Below are positions 53,401-61,946 of a stretch of 64,000 nucleotides of DNA, in pieces; position 1 is the stretch's first letter, and every line of letters starts with the position of its first letter. The stretch covers positions 18,864 through 82,863 of the forward strand of contig CANNAN010000017.1 of assembly GCA_947502635.1 (NCBI GenBank), written 5' to 3'. The stretch comes from an uncultured Flavobacteriaceae bacterium. GTDB lineage: Bacteria > Bacteroidota > Bacteroidia > Flavobacteriales > Flavobacteriaceae. The translations under genes were made by a program, and so were the position numbers. The notes beneath the pieces are model-generated. The model worked only from the letters and a program-made list of their open reading frames with translations, did no database searches and had not been told where the DNA came from.

Positions 53401-53921
53401 ATTCGAATTTTAGAATCAGAATTATTTATTAGTGTTGACTTTTTTACAAAACCAAATTGATTACTTGAGTTCCATTGGTATCTGAAAGTTAATCCCAAAT
53501 CAAGGTTTATTTCTTCAAAAATAATTTTGTTTCCAAAACTGTTTTTATACAAACTTCTTGATGTTTCATAGACCCCCATTTGACGTATTGAAAAAGGTTC
53601 CCATATATAAATTTCTCCACCTAAATGAACTTGGAATATAGTTTTGCTTCCTGTAATATCTGCCGATTCGGTTATTTTATCGTCTGTATAATATGGAAAT
53701 AATGAAGATTCAGCATTTTTTCTTCCAGCTGAAATACCACCATTACTTGATATGAACATCCAGTGATTGGAATCACTAACAATGCTTATAAAAAATGGGC
53801 GCATTTTGTCACTATTGGAAATCTTGTAATAAGTTTCATTATTAAAAGTGATTAATTCTCCTTTTATTTTATTCATCGTATTTGAAACTTTAGGCTCGTC
53901 TTTAATAATTGTACTATTCAT
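50460..53921 (-). CDS. GH149/GH94-like beta-1,3-glucan phosphorylase
   Basis: 1153 aa, no signal peptide. The N-terminal beta-sandwich opens with RPFFISIVSDSNHWMFISSNGGISAGRKNAESSLFPYYTDDK, which matches the substrate-facing start of GH94-type phosphorylases. In the (alpha/alpha)6 domain, GGIWLNTQRPEWNDANNALVGNG (about residue 650) is the equivalent of the GH94 DWND catalytic segment and AFPTDPYSHTPATKGAQQPGMTGQ (about residue 1030) the phosphate-site segment. The size (about 1100 aa) fits GH149 better than the 800 aa of cellobiose phosphorylase. GH149 enzymes release glucose-1-phosphate from beta-1,3-gluco-oligosaccharides. It is the first gene of the five-gene run, preceded by a terminator. 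A second ATG 15 codons in (53876) is also possible. Confidence 0.78.
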   Translation of the reverse strand: MNSTIIKDEPKVSNTMNKIKGELITFNNETYYKISNSDKMRPFFISIVSDSNHWMFISSNGGISAGRKNAESSLFPYYTDDKITESADITGSKTIFQVHLGGEIYIWEPFSIRQMGVYETSRSLYKNSFGNKIIFEEINLDLGLTFRYQWNSSNQFGFVKKSTLINNSDSKIRITLLDGLQNILPAGVTSDLQNSRSNLVDAYKKSELLPSVGLGIFTLSAIIVDKAEPSEALKSNTVWSVGLENPMHLMSSLQLDSFRKKNPLIQEVDVKAEKGAYFISSSIDLASKSEKNWLFVANVNQSISDVNQISEIIKNEKDISSLIQKDIDAGTENLIQLTAAADGLQLTADPLINTRHFSNTLFNIMRGGIFDDNYNIEKADFVKYLANANKEFFNKKEKQLKNSPTLFTLNYLKTLAEQDVDDTFKRLSFEYLPLKFSRRHGDPSRPWNKFSINTHSEVDGSKILDYEGNWRDIFQNWEALAHSYPEFIENMIHKFLNATTFEGYNPYRVTKDGFDWEIIEENDPWSYIGYWGDHQIIYLLKFLEFIENHHPNKLEERFNQNIFVYANVPYKIKSYQETLIDPKNTIDFDHELDVKINEKKQKIGADGTLLTDKNDAIYNVNLIEKLIATVLAKVSNFIPEGGIWLNTQRPEWNDANNALVGNGVSMVTLYYLNRFLNFFEKIIDKSETKEVDISEELNIYFDEVVSTLQSNKHILSGKISDKNRKTVLDGLGLAGSKYRTTIYNNGFTSHKSAITKTKLLDFIKTTKAYLQHTIDANKRSDHMFHAYNLMTVENKKKVSISHLPEMLEGQVAALSSGYLSPKEALALLNGLKKSVLFRSDQYSYILYPDKELPRFDKKNNIPSKKVEQSNLLKQLVKNGDTQIIEKDVLGNYHFNSNFNNARSLKDALDNLSKDTSYQSLIKKDTELLLDIFEDIFDHKSFTGRSGTFFGYEGLGSIYWHMVSKLLLAVQENCLLAINTNQSEKLIGKLLDHYYEINAGIGVHKSPELYGAFPTDPYSHTPATKGAQQPGMTGQVKEDVLSRFGELGVFVNDGRITFKPRLLRKEEFLKNREIFTYIDVKNIEWEMLLEADTLCFTYCQVPIIYQLSNKDSLQVIYNNNRRLNFDDLSLISEISKSIFQRKGEVIQINVLLKR

Positions 53922-53960
53922 TTAACTTTTTAGGAGTTTAATTGAATCTATATTTAATAA

Positions 53961-53999
53961 AAAAGGCTAGCTAGTAGATCGAATTTGAGCTAGCCTTTT
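53961..53999 (-). terminator. terminator between the binding-protein and phosphorylase units
   Basis: AAAAGGCTAGCT and AGCTAGCCTTTT form a 12-base perfect stem. Minus-strand transcripts end in a T run. It lies 22 bases after the stop of the 772-aa gene and about 40 bases before the GH149 start. Confidence 0.8.
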
Positions 54000-54020
54000 C
54001 TTAATATTGTTATCTAGGGC

Positions 54021-56339
54021 TTATTCTAGTCTTATATCATCAAAATAATAGATGCCTTCAGAACTTGTTGTCTCACCGTCAGTCCCATCGGGGTTATCTG
54101 GCTTAATAACTACCTGGTTAACGCCTGTATTACTTGGAGGAATTCCTGTGAATATAATTTCAACTTCTGTCCAAGTATTGGCATTTGTAATTGTGGCAAA
54201 CTGAGGGCCAGGGTTACCTGAATCAGAATCCTGTGGGTCACTATTTATTTCAAATCTCATAACCACATTTGCTTTAGTAGAATATATTTTGAACTTAAGC
54301 GTTTTTGTTGCATCAAAATTATTAGGGAAAGGATTTTGAAAACCTGCCCATCTATTTGTTCCTGAAGCTTTAACCACTTTTAATACAAAATCTGAAGTAT
54401 TTATTCCTGTTTTTGCAGGGTTGTCTGCTAGTTCGGTTGTCATACTACCAGTATCTGTAAACGTACCTAAGAAAGACTCGCAACTTTCAAAATTCACAGG
54501 AAATGCTGTTGCTGCAACAGCTGTAGCGCTACAACCTCCACCAGTACCACCTCCACCGCCTCCACCAGAGCCAGCATAAAGTCTAAAATCATCAATATAA
54601 AACACACCTGTCGTGAATGTGCTTAAATTCATAAATAGTACAATCTTATTATATTTATCACTTTCACCAGCAGCAAAATCAAAAGTCAATTCTTCCCATT
54701 CGCCAGCAGTGGTTGTAGAGGCTGTTACTTCTACAGGGCCAACACCTGGACCTTCCAGTTTTACTGTAACATTAGTGCCAGCATCTGGAGACCATACTTT
54801 TATTTTAAAGCCTGCATTGGTATTAAAATCAAAGTTTGAAGCAAATGAAAATTGATTATTTGCAAATTCAAGATTTGCATCTCTGGTAATTTGCCCTACT
54901 TGACATGACGTGTTTACAAGGTTATCAAAATCAGGATTTGCTACTCTTACCATAGTTGCACCATCATCTACAATAGTTGAAGTGGTGTCATCTGCCTGAA
55001 AAGTTAAATTAAAATCTGCCACGTCAAGAGATTGAGTGGTTTCTGGAACACAGTCTCCACCGCCTCCAGAGCCAGTACCATAAAGCATAAAATCATCAAC
55101 ATAAAACACACCTGTTGTGAATGTGCCTAAATTCATAAATAGTACGATTTTATTATATTTATCACTTTCACCAGAAGCAAAATCAAAAGTCAATTCTTCC
55201 CATGCACCAGCAGTGGTTGTAGGAACTGTTAATTCTATGGGACCTACACCCGCTCCTTCAAGTTTTATTGTAACATTAGTGCCAGCATCTGGAGACCACA
55301 CTTTTATTTTAAAGCCTGCATTGGCATTAAAATCAAAGTTTGAAGCAAATGAAAATTGATTATTTGCAAATTCAAGATTTGCATCTCTGGTAATTTGTCC
55401 TACTTGACATGATGTGTTTACTGCATTATCGGTATCAGGGTTTAGTACTCTTACCATAACGGCACCATCATCTACAATAGTTGAAGTGGTGTCTTCTGCT
55501 TGAAAAGTTAAATTAAAATCTACAACATCAAGAGATTGTTCAGTTTCTGGTGTACATGGTGGTGCTGGTGTTTCAATTTGCATAACATCGTCCATATAAA
55601 AAGTACCTGTAGTTGTTCCTGGCCCATCAACAAAAAGCACTAATTTTGAGTATTTAGCTGTTACGCTAAAATTAAATGAAAGTTCTTCCCATCCAGTACC
55701 ACCATGGCTAACAATAACATCTGGTGTAGATGAAGATCCTTCTTCAAGTTTCAATAAAACATCGACAGCAGCTTCTGCCCAGAAATTCATTTTAATAGTC
55801 TTGTTTGTCGCTAAATCTATAGCTGTTCCTAATTCAAAAAACACACCTTCAAATGATGCGCCACTATTTGTTATAGCGCCTACTTTAGATGCTACATTAT
55901 TTGTCCCTCCTGGGGCTGGATTATCAACTATTTCAAAAGCGGTACCATCAAAAGCTGTCGCAGCATAATTAACACTAGTGTTGTCAAAAGTGATGGGTAA
56001 TTCTATTGGAAGCGGAATGTTTATTGATATCGTATCTTCGAAAGTATCTGATGCTCCTGCAATATTCACCGATTTTAAAGTAACAGAATAAGTTCCAGTA
56101 GCATAAGTTTTTACTGGGTTAATTTCAGAAGAACTTGTTTCGTCTCCAAAAGTCCAAACATAGGTATTGGCATTCTCTGATATGTTTATAAATGTTACCG
56201 TACCTGTATCAGCATTAAGTGTATATGTAAAGCCCGCATCAACTTTTGGTAAAACAGCGTCGTCATCTTCACAACCAAATAAGGTTATTGCCAAGATTAA
56301 AATTGATATTTGTTTAAATGTTCTGATTAATTTTTTCAT
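54021..56339 (-). CDS. PKD plus tandem CBM-like surface glycan-binding lipoprotein
   Basis: 772 aa. Lipobox TLFGCEDD (Cys23). A PKD domain (about 33-110; TYVWTFGDETSSSEINP). Four similar beta-sandwich domains follow at about 115-255, 268-430, 437-600 and 610-772, each ending in FYMDDVM, FYVDDFMLY, FYIDDFRLY or YFDDIRLE. Two of the domains (2 and 3) are almost identical. Short Gly-rich linkers join them. No catalytic residues are seen. It is a surface glycan-binding protein (the SGBP role), tethered by lipid. It lies 11 bases downstream of the GH16 gene. Confidence 0.85.
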   Translation of the reverse strand: MKKLIRTFKQISILILAITLFGCEDDDAVLPKVDAGFTYTLNADTGTVTFINISENANTYVWTFGDETSSSEINPVKTYATGTYSVTLKSVNIAGASDTFEDTISINIPLPIELPITFDNTSVNYAATAFDGTAFEIVDNPAPGGTNNVASKVGAITNSGASFEGVFFELGTAIDLATNKTIKMNFWAEAAVDVLLKLEEGSSSTPDVIVSHGGTGWEELSFNFSVTAKYSKLVLFVDGPGTTTGTFYMDDVMQIETPAPPCTPETEQSLDVVDFNLTFQAEDTTSTIVDDGAVMVRVLNPDTDNAVNTSCQVGQITRDANLEFANNQFSFASNFDFNANAGFKIKVWSPDAGTNVTIKLEGAGVGPIELTVPTTTAGAWEELTFDFASGESDKYNKIVLFMNLGTFTTGVFYVDDFMLYGTGSGGGGDCVPETTQSLDVADFNLTFQADDTTSTIVDDGATMVRVANPDFDNLVNTSCQVGQITRDANLEFANNQFSFASNFDFNTNAGFKIKVWSPDAGTNVTVKLEGPGVGPVEVTASTTTAGEWEELTFDFAAGESDKYNKIVLFMNLSTFTTGVFYIDDFRLYAGSGGGGGGGTGGGCSATAVAATAFPVNFESCESFLGTFTDTGSMTTELADNPAKTGINTSDFVLKVVKASGTNRWAGFQNPFPNNFDATKTLKFKIYSTKANVVMRFEINSDPQDSDSGNPGPQFATITNANTWTEVEIIFTGIPPSNTGVNQVVIKPDNPDGTDGETTSSEGIYYFDDIRLE
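54571..55555 (-). repeat. tandem 504-base duplication in the glycan-binding gene
   Basis: Segment 54571-55051 is repeated at 55075-55555 with an exact 504-base (168-codon) offset. The match extends over most of a CBM-like module with only scattered changes. It points to a recent in-frame tandem duplication or ongoing gene conversion between modules. Confidence 0.9.
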
Positions 56340-56350
56340 CGTCTTTTTTA

Positions 56351-57172
56351 TTAGTTGTTACTGCTTTTATATACTCTTACATAATCTACAAGCATGGTTT
56401 GTGGAAATACGGTCTCTTCATTTGGTGACCCTGGTAATGCCCCACCAACGGCTACGTTTAAAATAATGTAGAAAGGACCACGATTAAATACCCATTCCCC
56501 TGGAACATCATCTGGTGTTATTTGATTATATAATACATCATCAACATAGTAATTGATATAGTCTGGTCCCCATTCGATACCAAAAATGTGAAACCCAGTA
56601 TCAAACCTATCGTTCTCTAATTGATAAGGTTTGCCTATAGATTGACCTCCAGAATAACCAGGGCCATGAACAGTACCAAACATTACGGTTGGTTCGTTTC
56701 CAACATATTCCATAATGTCAATTTCTCCAATTTGTGGCCAAACTTCTGTGCCATTAGAATCATCGCCTAATAACCAAAATGCTGGCCAAAGTCCTTTTCC
56801 ATAAGGAAGCCTTATGCGAGCTTCAAAACGACCATACGTTTGTTGAAATTTTCCTTTAGTTAACAATCTTGCTGAGGTATAAGAAGCACCATTAAAGGCT
56901 TCTTCTTTAGCTGTTATTATCAATACCCCATTCTGTACAGTTACATTTTCTGAACGGTCTGTATAATATTGCAACTCATTATTACCCCAACCATTATCAC
57001 CTGTACCTATATTGTAACCCCAAATGGCAGGGTTGGGAGCGCCATTTGTGTCAAATTCATCAGCCATCACCAATTCTGTGAAAGTAGCAACGGTTTGTGT
57101 ATCGTCTGTAGCACAGCTGGAAAGGGAACAAAATAGTATGACTACAATGCTTTTTAAAATAATTGATTTCAT
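56351..57172 (-). CDS. GH16 laminarinase-type lipoprotein
   Basis: About 273 aa from the ATG at 57172 (MKSIILKSIVVILFCSLSSCATDD, Cys20). The longer start 10 codons upstream has no signal peptide fit. The GH16 catalytic segment IGEIDIMEYVG has nucleophile Glu150, Asp152 and acid/base Glu155 (this numbering). Substrate motifs: NGWGNNELQYYT, ARLLTKGKFQ, LPYGKGLWPAFWLLG. The domain covers the whole mature protein and has no CBM. It is an endo-beta-1,3(1,4)-glucanase, likely on the cell surface, for laminarin or mixed-linkage glucans. Confidence 0.93.
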   Translation of the reverse strand: MKSIILKSIVVILFCSLSSCATDDTQTVATFTELVMADEFDTNGAPNPAIWGYNIGTGDNGWGNNELQYYTDRSENVTVQNGVLIITAKEEAFNGASYTSARLLTKGKFQQTYGRFEARIRLPYGKGLWPAFWLLGDDSNGTEVWPQIGEIDIMEYVGNEPTVMFGTVHGPGYSGGQSIGKPYQLENDRFDTGFHIFGIEWGPDYINYYVDDVLYNQITPDDVPGEWVFNRGPFYIILNVAVGGALPGSPNEETVFPQTMLVDYVRVYKSSNN

Positions 57173-57235
57173 TGTTTTATTATATATATATTTTATGTCC
57201 ATAATTTTATTATTTGAGATTTTTATATGACTATA

Positions 57236-58645
57236 TTACTCTGTGTAGAAATATATATTATCCAATATAAAGCTAGGACCGCCTGTTAAAATAAGAGCTC
57301 CTAAATTATTTTTTTGAGTAGCAATATCACCTGCTAGTGGAATTTCAAAAGAGGTCCATTGACCGACAGTTAAACCTGTTAAATTGAATCTGAAATCTTT
57401 ATCATCTGCTATTGGAAATCCTGTATTTGTATCTGTTTCTATCATCTGGTTGGCGCCAATATCTCTAATCTGAAGGCCTACATTTACACCTGCTTCTTGT
57501 ACATATACATCAACATGTAAGAATGTTAATCCAGACGCATCTACAGTATTCTCAAAAAGAATCCCAGTAAAATTGTTATTAGAATAAGACAGGAATGAAT
57601 CACCGTTAGATGCTGGTGTTGTTGTCTCTGTTGTAGACCCGCCAAAACCTGGTGTAAAGTTGCTTTCTGTATCATTTATATAAGCATCACTAAATATAGA
57701 TTTTACATTAGCCTGTGGAAAAGTTGGTGTTGGAGCAGATTCTAAACCACCACTCGCTGTTATTGACAAAGATCCTTCTGCCAATACCCCGCCTAAGGTG
57801 GCTGTTATTTCTGCAGTACCTTCTCCTATAATAGAAATTTCGCCGCGTTCATTTACTCTGGCAACCTCAATGTCTGAAGATGAAAAATCGAAATAAGATG
57901 GTGCTATCGTTACAGTTTTGTTGTCACCTGAACCTAAATTAAAAGTTTGTGTTAAACCCGTTATTGCAATACTTGAACCTGTAAAACTTTGTCCCGAAAG
58001 ACTTTCTCCATTAAAAATCTTTGGACTAGGTTGTGCGACAGTACCTAGTTTTTCAAATTTAACTTCGTCAAACCATAGCACATATCCCCCTTCGTCACCA
58101 GCAAAAGAGGCGCCTTCTGCTAACCAAAATAAACCAGTTTCATTAAATAGTTTAGAGGCATCGGGGATGGGTATCACATATTTATCCCAGTTTGTGTCTA
58201 TTTCTAATCCATTAAGTTCAACAATGTATTTATTATCTGTATCGCCAGAAATACCAAAACCTATGGAGTTTATACTCGCCGATTGAGATGCTTTTGCATA
58301 AAAGGTAAGGGCATCAAAACCCGAAAGATCTCTATGAGATGTTGTATTAAAAGTGGCTCCTACAAAACCATTACCGAATGAAGGAACATCAAAACGCATG
58401 GCTCCAGATCCTGAAAACACATCATCTGATACGACAGTAAAAGCAAAAGGGTCTGCGCCTGCGTCTACAAAAGGAAAGTAATTTAACCCTGAAGAAAAGG
58501 CATCAATAAAAACATTTCCGTTTGCAGGGAATGTCGCAAATTCAGCTTCGCTAGACAAGTCTCTTTCACAACTTATAGTGGAAATAACTATAGCTAATGT
58601 AAAAATAGTTGTAAGCTTTGCATATATAAATTTTCTGTTTTTCAT
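57236..58645 (-). CDS. surface glycan-binding lipoprotein with Ig-like/BIG2 domain
   Basis: 469 aa. Lipobox STISCERD (Cys about residue 26). A CBM-like domain (about 40-200; ends WFDEVKFEKLG). A bacterial Ig-like domain follows (about 215-295; TITQTFNLGSGDNKTVTIAPSYFDFSSSDIEVARVNERGEISIIGEGTAEITATLGG). A second CBM-like domain (about 310-469; ends LDNIYFYTE) closes it. It is not enzymatic. It is likely the second surface glycan-binding protein of the locus. Six bases separate it from the upstream glycosidase-barrel gene, and its sequence lacks SusD-type TPR features. Confidence 0.82.
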   Translation of the reverse strand: MKNRKFIYAKLTTIFTLAIVISTISCERDLSSEAEFATFPANGNVFIDAFSSGLNYFPFVDAGADPFAFTVVSDDVFSGSGAMRFDVPSFGNGFVGATFNTTSHRDLSGFDALTFYAKASQSASINSIGFGISGDTDNKYIVELNGLEIDTNWDKYVIPIPDASKLFNETGLFWLAEGASFAGDEGGYVLWFDEVKFEKLGTVAQPSPKIFNGESLSGQSFTGSSIAITGLTQTFNLGSGDNKTVTIAPSYFDFSSSDIEVARVNERGEISIIGEGTAEITATLGGVLAEGSLSITASGGLESAPTPTFPQANVKSIFSDAYINDTESNFTPGFGGSTTETTTPASNGDSFLSYSNNNFTGILFENTVDASGLTFLHVDVYVQEAGVNVGLQIRDIGANQMIETDTNTGFPIADDKDFRFNLTGLTVGQWTSFEIPLAGDIATQKNNLGALILTGGPSFILDNIYFYTE

Positions 58646-58651
58646 AATATC

Positions 58652-61600
58652 TTATTTTCCAATATTAATGTGTATGTATGTTCTAATTTCCCACTCATTT
58701 CCATCACCGAAACCAACTGGACTTAATATAGGTGCTGTTGCAAATTGAGATGCTGTTTGGTTTGGTGAGTAGCGTGGAGAAAACTCGTTAAGTGAGCGCC
58801 ATGTGCCACGAATTCCAATTTTAGTATCTGGTAAAATAAACCAGTCTGGTTTTCCTATAGATGTTGATAAATCTAACATGAGTTGTACGGGATAGGTCAA
58901 GTTAAAATCACGATGATAATCGAAAGGTCCCCAATCGTTAATTTTAAAGGAGTGGGTTAGTTTAAGTTTATTATATATTAATCTAATATCACCTCCAATA
59001 CGTTGAATCATTCTTTCATCACTACCATTTGCTTGTCCATTACCTGCATATAAATTTGCGATAAGCCCTAAATCTGGATTTACTTTAGATACGATACGTG
59101 TATGTGCTTCCCATAAATCTTGTGCAGGTGCTGCATTAGGAAAGGCAAAAGAGGTACGGTCTGCTAAAAAACCTATGGCAGCATCTTGAGCTGTTGGGTG
59201 ATGACGGAAAACAAAACCAAAATTAAAGGCAAATTTTGCGTCTTCAGCTCTATCGTTATCCCATTCGTACATCCAGGTTCCTGGAGTTGGATCGTAGGTA
59301 AATAAAATTTCTCCTGCGGTTGTTTCTCTATTTGCTCTTACAGCAAATGGATCGTCTTGAATATTTCTAAGTCTTCCTGGTGCTCCAACATCATTTGGCA
59401 TCGCATCAACAATTGGTTTTTGCCACAAAAAGTTAGGAGCTATTTGAAGGTTTCCTATGGTATATGTAAATCCTGTGAGAAAGTTATTTTGATTTCCACT
59501 TCCTGTGTCTTTAAGTTTCCAACCTGTAAATGTTTGTGTTTGATCTGCGCCTCCATTAGCTACTAAGCCCATAGATGCTCCTTGTGCATACCAATTAAAT
59601 AATCCTTTTTGATAGGTTACTTTCGCTTTTGCACCCCAATTATCTTTTTCATTGATTTCATCATTATAAATGATATAATTTCCAGGTCCGCCTTCTGCAA
59701 CTTGAAATTTTCGTCCATTTAAAGGTTGTCCACCCCAAATACCACCAGCTTCAATCTCAAATGCTCCAAACTCTCTTTTAACGTGTAGTGTTACTCTACG
59801 TGTTTTTGGAAGTGGTACAGCAATTGAAGTTACAGCTTCGCCTACATCGTCTATATCTTCATGATACACACCTGTAACATCAAAATGACCTAATTTTGTA
59901 CTGTATTTTAATAATACCGCGGGGTTAGCTCCCCACCAGAGTTGCGGTCCAAAAGCGGCTTTTAAACCTTTTAAACCCTTTTTGCCATCAACTTCAAAAC
60001 CAAGTATTTCGCCATTATAAATGTCAAGGTTTGGCCCATAATTAGCCTGAGGGTATAAGCCAAAGAAATCGCCTTCGTAAGCCCAGTGATAATGTCCGGT
60101 TCTGTAAAAACCTCTTAGGTCAAATTCTTTAGCTTTCCATTCAAATTCGGCGTTATATACTTTTACTCGATTAGGGTCTGTGATATCTACATTGCCTTCA
60201 TCTGTATTTACAGAAAATGGACGCCCTGTGTTTTCATAAAAAATTTCATCAATAGGGTTTTCGGCGACATTGCCAAGAATATTGAAATTTACGTTAGCAC
60301 GCATATTAGAAGTTGGATTTCCTTCAACCCCAATAAAATAAGATTGCATGTGATCGAAACCTAATTCATTAGGAAAGACAACTTCGTCTGGATTGGCTTC
60401 TCTTGGTGTTGTAATTAAACTACCGCCTGTATTAAACGTTGTAAACTCTGCTCTTAAATTACTTAGTCTGATTTTATCTGAACTACTTCCTTTTAAAGCA
60501 GCCTTGTCTCCTCTGGCTTTTAAAACAGCATCCATTAATTGAATATTGTTAAAATGGTTTTTTACAAATTCTGCTGTGACACCTTCTTGGTATGGGTTAA
60601 GTTGGTGTGCTTCTTTTAAGGCATAATAGGCAGCACGCGGGTATAAATCGTATAGCCCTCTTGCGCTGGTTGGTCCTTTGGCACAGATACCAAACCACTC
60701 TTCGTTCATGTTATTTTCACCAGGTGCTAAATCTCTAGCATATCCACCGTTAGCCCATGAGGCATTATTATCATGTACATCTGCATTTTCTCTTTTGTCG
60801 AAACCATATTTCCACCAGCCATCACTAAACTGAAATGTGAATCCTCCTATTGAATTATCCTCTTTTTCCAGACCAGCAGCATTTTCATAAATCTCTTTCC
60901 AGTTTTCAACCATATAATAGGCTTGAGATTTCTGATCCTCTTTATTTTCAATCGCATTGAATGCATCTGCACCAAACTCGGTAAACATAATGGGTTTATT
61001 CAATTTTTCTTTAACCACTTTAAACATATCGGTAAAAGAAGCCCCGCGATAAGAGTTGACTCCGTATATGTCGATATCTTTACACTCTTCAGCAATGATA
61101 TCAATGAACAATACATCGCCATTACATATAGCTACAGGGTGGGATGCATCCATCGCTTTCATTTTTTTAGCGACTTCATTCATGAGTTTATACATGGGTC
61201 TGCCACGTTTTTCGCCTACTTCTCTTTTTTTCTCTTCTTCATCAGGAAAATCTTCTGTTTCTGCACCAGCCCAAAACAGACCGTAGTTATTCTCATTACC
61301 AAGTAAGTATAATAATAGACCAGGTGTGTCTTTATACGCTTTCACTAATTGCTCCATTTCGGCTATTAAGAACTCTTGAGTACGAGGTTCAGAATAGATA
61401 GTAACAGGTGTCCACACACCATCAAGCGTTAAACCGTAACGTCCAAAAGAATGATTAAGCATGGTGTAAATACCATAGTTTTCATATATATATTGAATCC
61501 ATTTTGCAGGAACGCCAGTGTACTGACGAATTACATTAACATTCATGTTCTTTAAAAGTGACATTTCTGTGTCAAGTCCTGCTTTGATTATATCGTCGGA

Positions 61601-61798
61601 CTTTTTCCAGAAATTAGCATTCACGGTATTGGTTCCAATAGGAATATAATCCCAGTTCATACCATTTATCATGAAGTCTTCTCCATTGACAACTAATTTC
61701 ATGCCCTCTTCATTACTTACAACAGATACTTTACTGGCTTGAGACCATATAGTCATTGTAAATAAAAAAAGTGCTAATCTTAGAAAAGTGTTTTTCAT
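58652..61798 (-). CDS. glycosidase-like TIM barrel fused to an outer-membrane beta-barrel
   Basis: 1048 aa. Signal peptide ending TIWSQA. Residues about 30-420 are a GH2/GH5-type (clan GH-A) barrel: LLLYLLGNENN has Glu169 (acid/base) and IMFTEFGAD has Glu274 (nucleophile), and KYGFDKRENADVHDNN follows. Residues about 440-1048 are alternating polar/hydrophobic strands: LRGFYRTGHYHWAY, HFDVTGVYHEDIDD, FAFNFGFVFRHHPTAQ, VQLMLDLSTSIG. The protein ends in WEIRTYIHINIGK, which fits a porin-like barrel. The glycosidase part would lie on one face of the outer membrane. No close family name is known to me. It is the first gene of the unit, 6 bases ahead of the 469-aa gene. Confidence 0.75.
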   Translation of the reverse strand: MKNTFLRLALFLFTMTIWSQASKVSVVSNEEGMKLVVNGEDFMINGMNWDYIPIGTNTVNANFWKKSDDIIKAGLDTEMSLLKNMNVNVIRQYTGVPAKWIQYIYENYGIYTMLNHSFGRYGLTLDGVWTPVTIYSEPRTQEFLIAEMEQLVKAYKDTPGLLLYLLGNENNYGLFWAGAETEDFPDEEEKKREVGEKRGRPMYKLMNEVAKKMKAMDASHPVAICNGDVLFIDIIAEECKDIDIYGVNSYRGASFTDMFKVVKEKLNKPIMFTEFGADAFNAIENKEDQKSQAYYMVENWKEIYENAAGLEKEDNSIGGFTFQFSDGWWKYGFDKRENADVHDNNASWANGGYARDLAPGENNMNEEWFGICAKGPTSARGLYDLYPRAAYYALKEAHQLNPYQEGVTAEFVKNHFNNIQLMDAVLKARGDKAALKGSSSDKIRLSNLRAEFTTFNTGGSLITTPREANPDEVVFPNELGFDHMQSYFIGVEGNPTSNMRANVNFNILGNVAENPIDEIFYENTGRPFSVNTDEGNVDITDPNRVKVYNAEFEWKAKEFDLRGFYRTGHYHWAYEGDFFGLYPQANYGPNLDIYNGEILGFEVDGKKGLKGLKAAFGPQLWWGANPAVLLKYSTKLGHFDVTGVYHEDIDDVGEAVTSIAVPLPKTRRVTLHVKREFGAFEIEAGGIWGGQPLNGRKFQVAEGGPGNYIIYNDEINEKDNWGAKAKVTYQKGLFNWYAQGASMGLVANGGADQTQTFTGWKLKDTGSGNQNNFLTGFTYTIGNLQIAPNFLWQKPIVDAMPNDVGAPGRLRNIQDDPFAVRANRETTAGEILFTYDPTPGTWMYEWDNDRAEDAKFAFNFGFVFRHHPTAQDAAIGFLADRTSFAFPNAAPAQDLWEAHTRIVSKVNPDLGLIANLYAGNGQANGSDERMIQRIGGDIRLIYNKLKLTHSFKINDWGPFDYHRDFNLTYPVQLMLDLSTSIGKPDWFILPDTKIGIRGTWRSLNEFSPRYSPNQTASQFATAPILSPVGFGDGNEWEIRTYIHINIGK

Positions 61799-61926
61799 AG
61801 TATTATTTATTTTTACGTTAGTTTTCTATAAAAAATGCTAAGAGATTAAAGCGTAGGTATTATTTAACCAAGACATTTTAGAGAATTATAAATTTAGCCT
61901 GTTTGGTTGTTGAATTGATAAAAAAC

Positions 61927-61946
61927 ACCGCTACAAAAATCATACA
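61927..61946 (-). promoter_or_regulatory. shared upstream motif, copy 2
   Basis: The + strand reads ACCGCTACAAAAATCATACA, 129 bases from the start of the glycosidase-barrel gene. It matches 41413-41432 at 19 of 20 bases, at a similar distance and in the same orientation. ATGTTGTGG, seen near copy 1, also occurs here at 62053-62061. 61799-62243 holds no gene. Confidence 0.6.
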
